In this document: in pieces, positions 7,681 to 10,908 of the stretch | Position numbering within the stretch: the stretch's first letter is position 1 | How the letters are laid out: each line of letters begins with the position of its first letter | Source of the DNA: Saccoglossus kowalevskii | Lineage: Eukaryota > Hemichordata > Enteropneusta > Harrimaniidae | Assembly (NCBI RefSeq): GCF_000003605.2 | Contig: NW_003142306.1 | Location: 656,803 to 667,710 of the forward strand | Direction of reading: 5' to 3' | Length of the DNA stretch: 10,908 bases | Notes under the pieces: generated by a model | Database searches by the model: none | Told to the model about the DNA's origin: nothing | What the model saw: the letters and a program-made list of their open reading frames with translations, nothing else | Made by a program: the position numbers and the translations under genes

Positions 7681-7896
7681 ATTGTATGAAAGAAGCAGTA
7701 AATTCCGGGAATGTACCAGGAAATCACGAGGCACATTATATGAAAGAAGCAGTAAATTCCGGGAATGTACCAGGAAATCACGAGGCACATTGTATGAAAG
7801 AAGCAGTAAATTCCGGGAATGTACCAGGAAATCACGAGGCACATTGTATGAAAGAAGCAGTAAATTCCGGGAATGTACCAGGAAATCACGAGGCAC
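7681..7896. repeat. 54-bp tandem repeat, four nearly identical units
   Basis: Units begin at 7681, 7735, 7789 and 7843 and end with cacgaggcac. The only difference noticed is attgta to attata at the start of unit 2, so the expansion is recent. Each unit contains TTCCGGGAA (7703, 7757, 7811, 7865), a perfect TTCN3GAA palindrome of the STAT/GAS type that also holds an Ets-like CCGG core. The unit length is divisible by three, so two frames on each strand stay open, giving 60-86 residue ORFs (for example a repeated KEAVNSGNVPGNHEAH). Simultaneous openness on both strands and the lack of a splice context argue against coding. Confidence 0.95.
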
Positions 7897-8183
7897 TATT
7901 TTTTTACAACGTTAATCCATTTTCCATTATGATTTTAATCCAGTGAAAAAAATTACCAAGAGTTAAAAAGCCTAATCATCATCTTTGAGAAAGTTGGTCA
8001 TAAAACGCATTACAAAGTTTATTATGAAATTATATCACCATGAAATAGCATTCGTTTGTGTGTTACAGTGACGTATATTGATAGACTTGTCCTAATATTT
8101 GAACATTGTTGAAAAATTGCATTTTCGCCACTTTTTAAAATCCAGATTTTTGAAATAATTTAGAAAAAGTATATTTTTTTCAG
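7897..8183 (+). other. AT-rich stretch ending in a strong acceptor-like tract
   Basis: No gene is recognised. It ends in agtatatttttttcag, the most acceptor-like sequence downstream of the donor at 5939, preceded by possible branch-point-like text (ttgaaataattt). If the two-exon model is right this is the 3' end of a 2,245-bp intron. Confidence 0.3.
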
Positions 8184-8320
8184 CCTATGTCACCGGCCTA
8201 CAATTTGTCATATGGCATATTATCTCTGCCACAGGAACCCGTGTTGAAACCACTATTATACTGCCAAAATGGCCACTATCCACTAAAATTCAATCATTTA
8301 CTCGAAAATTAAGCTGGTGA
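8184..8320 (+). CDS. Candidate terminal exon of the signal-peptide gene
   Basis: After the acceptor tatatttttttcag, the phase needed by the exon at 5884 is open for 45 codons to TGA at 8318-8320. Joined, it gives a protein of about 63 residues: the 18-residue leader, then AYVTGLQFVIWHI, a T/I-rich middle (TTIILPKWPL) and a basic end (KIQSFTRKLSW). There are no cysteines and no recognisable domain, which is unusual for a small secreted peptide. An AATAAA follows 63 bases after the stop. For the model: a strong T tract, matching phase and a poly(A) signal. Against it: 45 open codons are not rare by chance, there is no family match, and the area could be an old repeat. Confidence 0.2.
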
Positions 8321-8382
8321 CCCCAAATTTTGTTTGAGCCAATATCCTTATATTGCTCGAAAGCACAATTCATTGGAAAATG

Positions 8383-8388
8383 AATAAA
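8383..8388 (+). terminator. Polyadenylation signal AATAAA
   Basis: The canonical hexamer lies 63 bases after the stop of the candidate exon at 8184-8320, a normal distance for a short 3' UTR. No clear GU-rich downstream element is visible. AATAAA is frequent in AT-rich DNA. Confidence 0.2.
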
Positions 8389-8825
8389 TTCTGCGTATTT
8401 GAAATCATGAGTAGGCGTCCACCATAACTAGAGGTTCTACTTTAGGAGACTATCGATTACACATCTAATGATATGATTTTAATGTTAGTGTCATATTATT
8501 GTTCAAAAACATTCATTATCCTTTCTCCTTAATGTAAATGTAGCCGAGAAATATTTTGTTGTGATAATGTCATTATTGACATATCTAGGCGAAAGGCATT
8601 ATAACCTATACCCTGAAACTGAAAGTATCCGTGGCACAATTGCAAAAGAATAGTTGGTAATGATACAGCCCCGGTATTATCGGTTTGGCAACTGCTATTG
8701 TTGTAGGTGTGGAACACCTTCGTGATTAGAGGCGGAAGCAATGGTTTCGGCAATTACATTTGGTTCGTCGGTTATCGAAGAAGCAGTCCGAGTACCGTAC
8801 AGAAGCCGAACGATCTTGCTAATAG
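8389..8825. other. Intergenic DNA, no gene recognised
   Basis: No supported gene. A minus-strand frame of about 74 codons (8529-8753) has no leader, domain or splice support and is regarded as chance. Confidence 0.45.
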
Positions 8826-8880
8826 TAACGTAACGTAACGCGACATGACGTAACGTGACGTAACGTGACGTGACATAATG
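8826..8880. repeat. 5-bp tandem array of TAACG/TGACG
   Basis: Eleven consecutive pentamers of the form TRACR: TAACG three times, CGACA, then TGACG/TAACG alternating, TGACA and a decayed TAATG. The alternation creates overlapping TGACGTAAC motifs (8846-8854 and 8856-8864), close to the ATF/CREB and PAR-bZIP half-sites. The array is CpG-dense compared with its surroundings, which is unusual for a simple repeat in AT-rich DNA. It may be a bZIP-binding cluster or just a short satellite. Confidence 0.85.
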
Positions 8881-9676
8881 TTGGATATAAATTCCATGCC
8901 CGGAGTTCTATGCGACGTATACAACGCATAAAATCTCAGGCTGTTCACACGAACGCGCGCTGTACGAGGTTTTGACTGTTTAAATGATAACAAATAAACA
9001 CGAGTGTATTACTTTAGGACGTACTGTTTTCATAAAAAAACATAATTCACAAAACTAAAATCAGATGTAAACGTTGCCTCTTGTTTGATATAAACACAAT
9101 ATTGACAATATTGTTCGCCATCTTTATGAGGAACATAAATTCCGGAAAGAATGACGAATCATGTTCACTACTCACGAAATAATTAATGACACTAAAGGCC
9201 TGGGAACCTGAATGATGTACTAGTATAAAAAGGTGATACATGATAAGGGTATTGAAATTGTAATTATGGTGGGATTCTTCTGAGGCGCTCAGAAATACAA
9301 TGAACAAAGTACTCTTCGTTTCGCAAACCTTCGGCAGCAACTAGCAATAGATTCATTTTAGTTTTATGCTGAGCAACAATACAAACACATAAATTACTGG
9401 GTGTTGGTAGACTATACTCGTGGACCCACGTGACAATTTAGCTTTTTCTTTGCAGTGAATGATATATGATTTTCAATTAATATCTATGTATTTGCATATA
9501 AATATTGCACAAAAAATATGTTAACTTAGGTTTTATATTAAGCTCTTGGACCTCGATAATGTATAAAGAGAAAATTAATAATTTTGTATTTTGTATTTCA
9601 CAAACGTAAACGAGCGTTTTCAATCTGTTAATCTGGATTAGACTCGATGTCTTTGCGAGTTGCAATGATTCAGCTC
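8881..9676. other. Intergenic DNA, no gene recognised
   Basis: The longest non-repeat frame of the window is here on the minus strand (9047-9340, 97 codons). It is rich in the residues expected from AT-rich DNA (F, I, L, N, S), has no domain, and lacks coding-like composition. An acceptor-like tttttctttgcag at about 9445-9457 would lead into a stop after five codons. Confidence 0.45.
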
Positions 9677-9707
9677 ATTTGCATGGCTCCTGTCCTGTCT
9701 ATTTATA
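9677..9707 (+). promoter_or_regulatory. Octamer ATTTGCAT followed by TATTTATA
   Basis: A perfect POU/Oct octamer (9677-9684) lies 15 bases before a TATA-like TATTTATA (9700-9707), an arrangement seen in some histone H2B, snRNA and immunoglobulin promoters. A transcript would start near 9730-9735. No histone or snRNA sequence follows, and there is no downstream ORF, so the call is tentative. Confidence 0.2.
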
Positions 9708-9882
9708 CTTTATGTTGTCGTTTTGTAGTTTGCTCTGCTGTGTTCTCACTGTAAATTTATTATTTAATTTTAATTGACCGAATATACCGACTAGTATACA
9801 AGAAACTATGAAATGCTATTCACTATATGTCATATGAACTCAAAAACACACCGTGGCTGGTAATACAAATATTATGATCAAA

Positions 9883-9894
9883 TATCACGTGATA
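9883..9894. promoter_or_regulatory. Perfect 12-bp palindrome with E-box (TATCACGTGATA)
   Basis: The sequence equals its own reverse complement and centres on TCACGTGA, the preferred core of MITF/TFEB/USF-type bHLH-zip factors. It stands alone, with no gene start nearby. Confidence 0.2.
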
Positions 9895-10272
9895 GCTTTA
9901 GATCAAACTATGAAAATGTTCTTTTTATAGATATTTCTCCTTCATTGGTTTTATGACACGATAAAGAATTATGGGAATTAGAACAATGGATATTAGTGGT
10001 GAATATACATCAATAATAATTCATAATTCACTGAGAAGCAATTATCGAAAACAGCCACGGACTAAAGAGTCTGAAACCAATTAATAATTGCTAAACAATC
10101 TAATTAATTATGCATACGATATTCTTTAATTTCTATACTTTATTTAAAATTTCCCATTACTTACTACAAACGTTCAACTCAATGGCCTCAGTCTTTATCT
10201 GTTGACGAATACCCCATCTCTCACAGGCCCTTATAAGAGAAAGAGTTCCAGTCATACTGTAATACTAGTAAT

Positions 10273-10286
10273 CTACTACTACTACT
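10273..10286 (+). repeat. (CTA)n trinucleotide run
   Basis: ctactactactact is a short trinucleotide microsatellite of just under five units. Confidence 0.8.
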
Positions 10287-10513
10287 GTTGTCATGGATAC
10301 AGGGTTATTTAACGTGCAATGGGAATATGTTTAGTAAATAGAGCTACTGACAGTTTCCTATTAGTAATAATATCTTTATTACATAAATATATGTTGTTAA
10401 AAACAAAATAAACGTGGGAACTCGAGGATAAATATCCATAACACGAAAAGAAGCAGAATACAAACTTTCCTAACCTTGAAAAAAAATGACAATTATACAG
10501 TTCAAATAAGGGG

Positions 10514-10908
10514 TTAATAGTAGTTACTAACAATTAAATAGTAGTAAATGTTTGTTAATAGTAGTTAATAACAATTAAATAGTAGTAAATATTTGTTAAT
10601 ATTAGTTAATAACTATTAAATAGTAGTAAATGTTTGTTAATAGTAGTTAATAACAATTAAATAGTAGTAAATGTTTGTTAATAGTAGTTACTAACAATTA
10701 AATAGTAGTAAATGTTTGTTAATAGTAGTTAATAACAATTAAATAGTAGTAAATGTTTGTTAATAGTAGTTAATAACAATTAAATAGTAGTAAATGTTTG
10801 TTAATAGTAGTTAATAACAATTAAATAGTAGTAAATGTTTGTTAATAGTAGTTAATAACAATTAAATAGTAGTAAATATTTGTTAATATTAGTTAATAAC
10901 TATTACAT
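10514..10908. repeat. 41-bp AT-rich tandem array, 9.6 units, open at the right end
   Basis: Units start ttaatagtagttaataacaa at 10514, 10555, 10596 and so on every 41 bp; the last (10883) is cut by the window end, so the true array is longer. Variants show internal structure. Units 1 and 5 share ttactaac. Unit pair 2-3 (ending aaatatttg, then starting ttaatattag with aactatt) recurs as units 9-10, which gives a seven-unit (287 bp) higher-order period. A 6-bp inverted repeat TTGTTA/TAACAA spans each unit junction. Since 41 is not divisible by three, no repeated-peptide ORF arises. Confidence 0.95.

Larger units (their letters stand above)
9708..10513. other. AT-rich DNA, no gene recognised
   Basis: No coding frame of interest. 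It contains a (CTA)n-like run at 10273-10286 and a palindromic E-box at 9883-9894. An acceptor-like atctctcacag at about 10217-10227 opens a 28-codon phase-1 frame rich in Y, S and V, but neither its end nor its composition supports an exon. Confidence 0.45.

Noticed and set aside
7669-7946. Several 71-86 codon ORFs on both strands
   Set aside because: All are readings of the same 54-bp repeat, whose length is divisible by three. No leader, domain or splice support.
9047-9340. 97-codon minus-strand ORF, the longest outside repeats
   Set aside because: Composition is what AT-rich noncoding DNA gives, no motif or homologous family is recognised, and no splice or promoter signals fit.
9445-9475. 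Second exon after the acceptor tttttctttgcag
   Set aside because: In the phase required by the exon at 5884, the frame reaches a stop after five codons, and no exon in another phase is evident.
10217-10315. Alternative terminal exon after atctctcacag (28 open codons)
   Set aside because: The frame passes through a trinucleotide run giving consecutive tyrosines, the acceptor tract is weaker than at 8183, and nothing resembles a protein domain.

Overview
The window reads as AT-rich nuclear DNA of a multicellular animal, most likely an invertebrate. Long open frames are absent outside tandem repeats. GT-AG splice-like signals, CpG dinucleotides and several minisatellites are present, and nothing looks like a bacterial operon or a bacterial start site. 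I cannot name the species. No known protein family, tRNA, rRNA, snRNA or autonomous transposon was recognised, so most of the window is annotated as intergenic or intronic.

Layout. Positions 1-700 are the most GC/CpG-rich part and hold an 11-base G run, a small hairpin and a pair of inverted ~15-30 bp sequences about 460 bp apart. Positions 700-3640 are mostly featureless, with an (AT)10 microsatellite, a 20-bp duplication carrying CRE-like cores, and isolated palindromes. Positions 3654-4677 form a large tandem array: an old, diverged part with a 93-bp higher-order period, then about 23 nearly identical 30-bp units. Positions 4837-5067 contain a TATA-like box, a short ORF, a full match to the RFX X-box consensus and a strong splice donor.

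The best gene evidence is at 5884-5938. An ATG opens a textbook signal peptide (MFLQLMFLMSAAIGAIAT) that ends in phase 1 at a CAG|GTACGT donor, so it looks like the first coding exon of a secreted or membrane protein on the + strand. A possible partner exon lies at 8184-8320, after a T-rich acceptor and in the right phase, with an AATAAA 63 bases after its stop. This would give a small two-exon secreted protein of about 63 residues. That second exon is speculative, and the true second exon may lie beyond the window.

The proposed intron and the downstream DNA carry a 30-bp x5 array (7394-7549), a 54-bp x4 array in which every copy has a STAT-type TTCCGGGAA palindrome (7681-7896), a 5-bp TAACG/TGACG array (8826-8880) and a 41-bp array that runs off the right end (10514-10908). 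The long open frames in the 30- and 54-bp arrays follow from unit lengths divisible by three and are not treated as genes.
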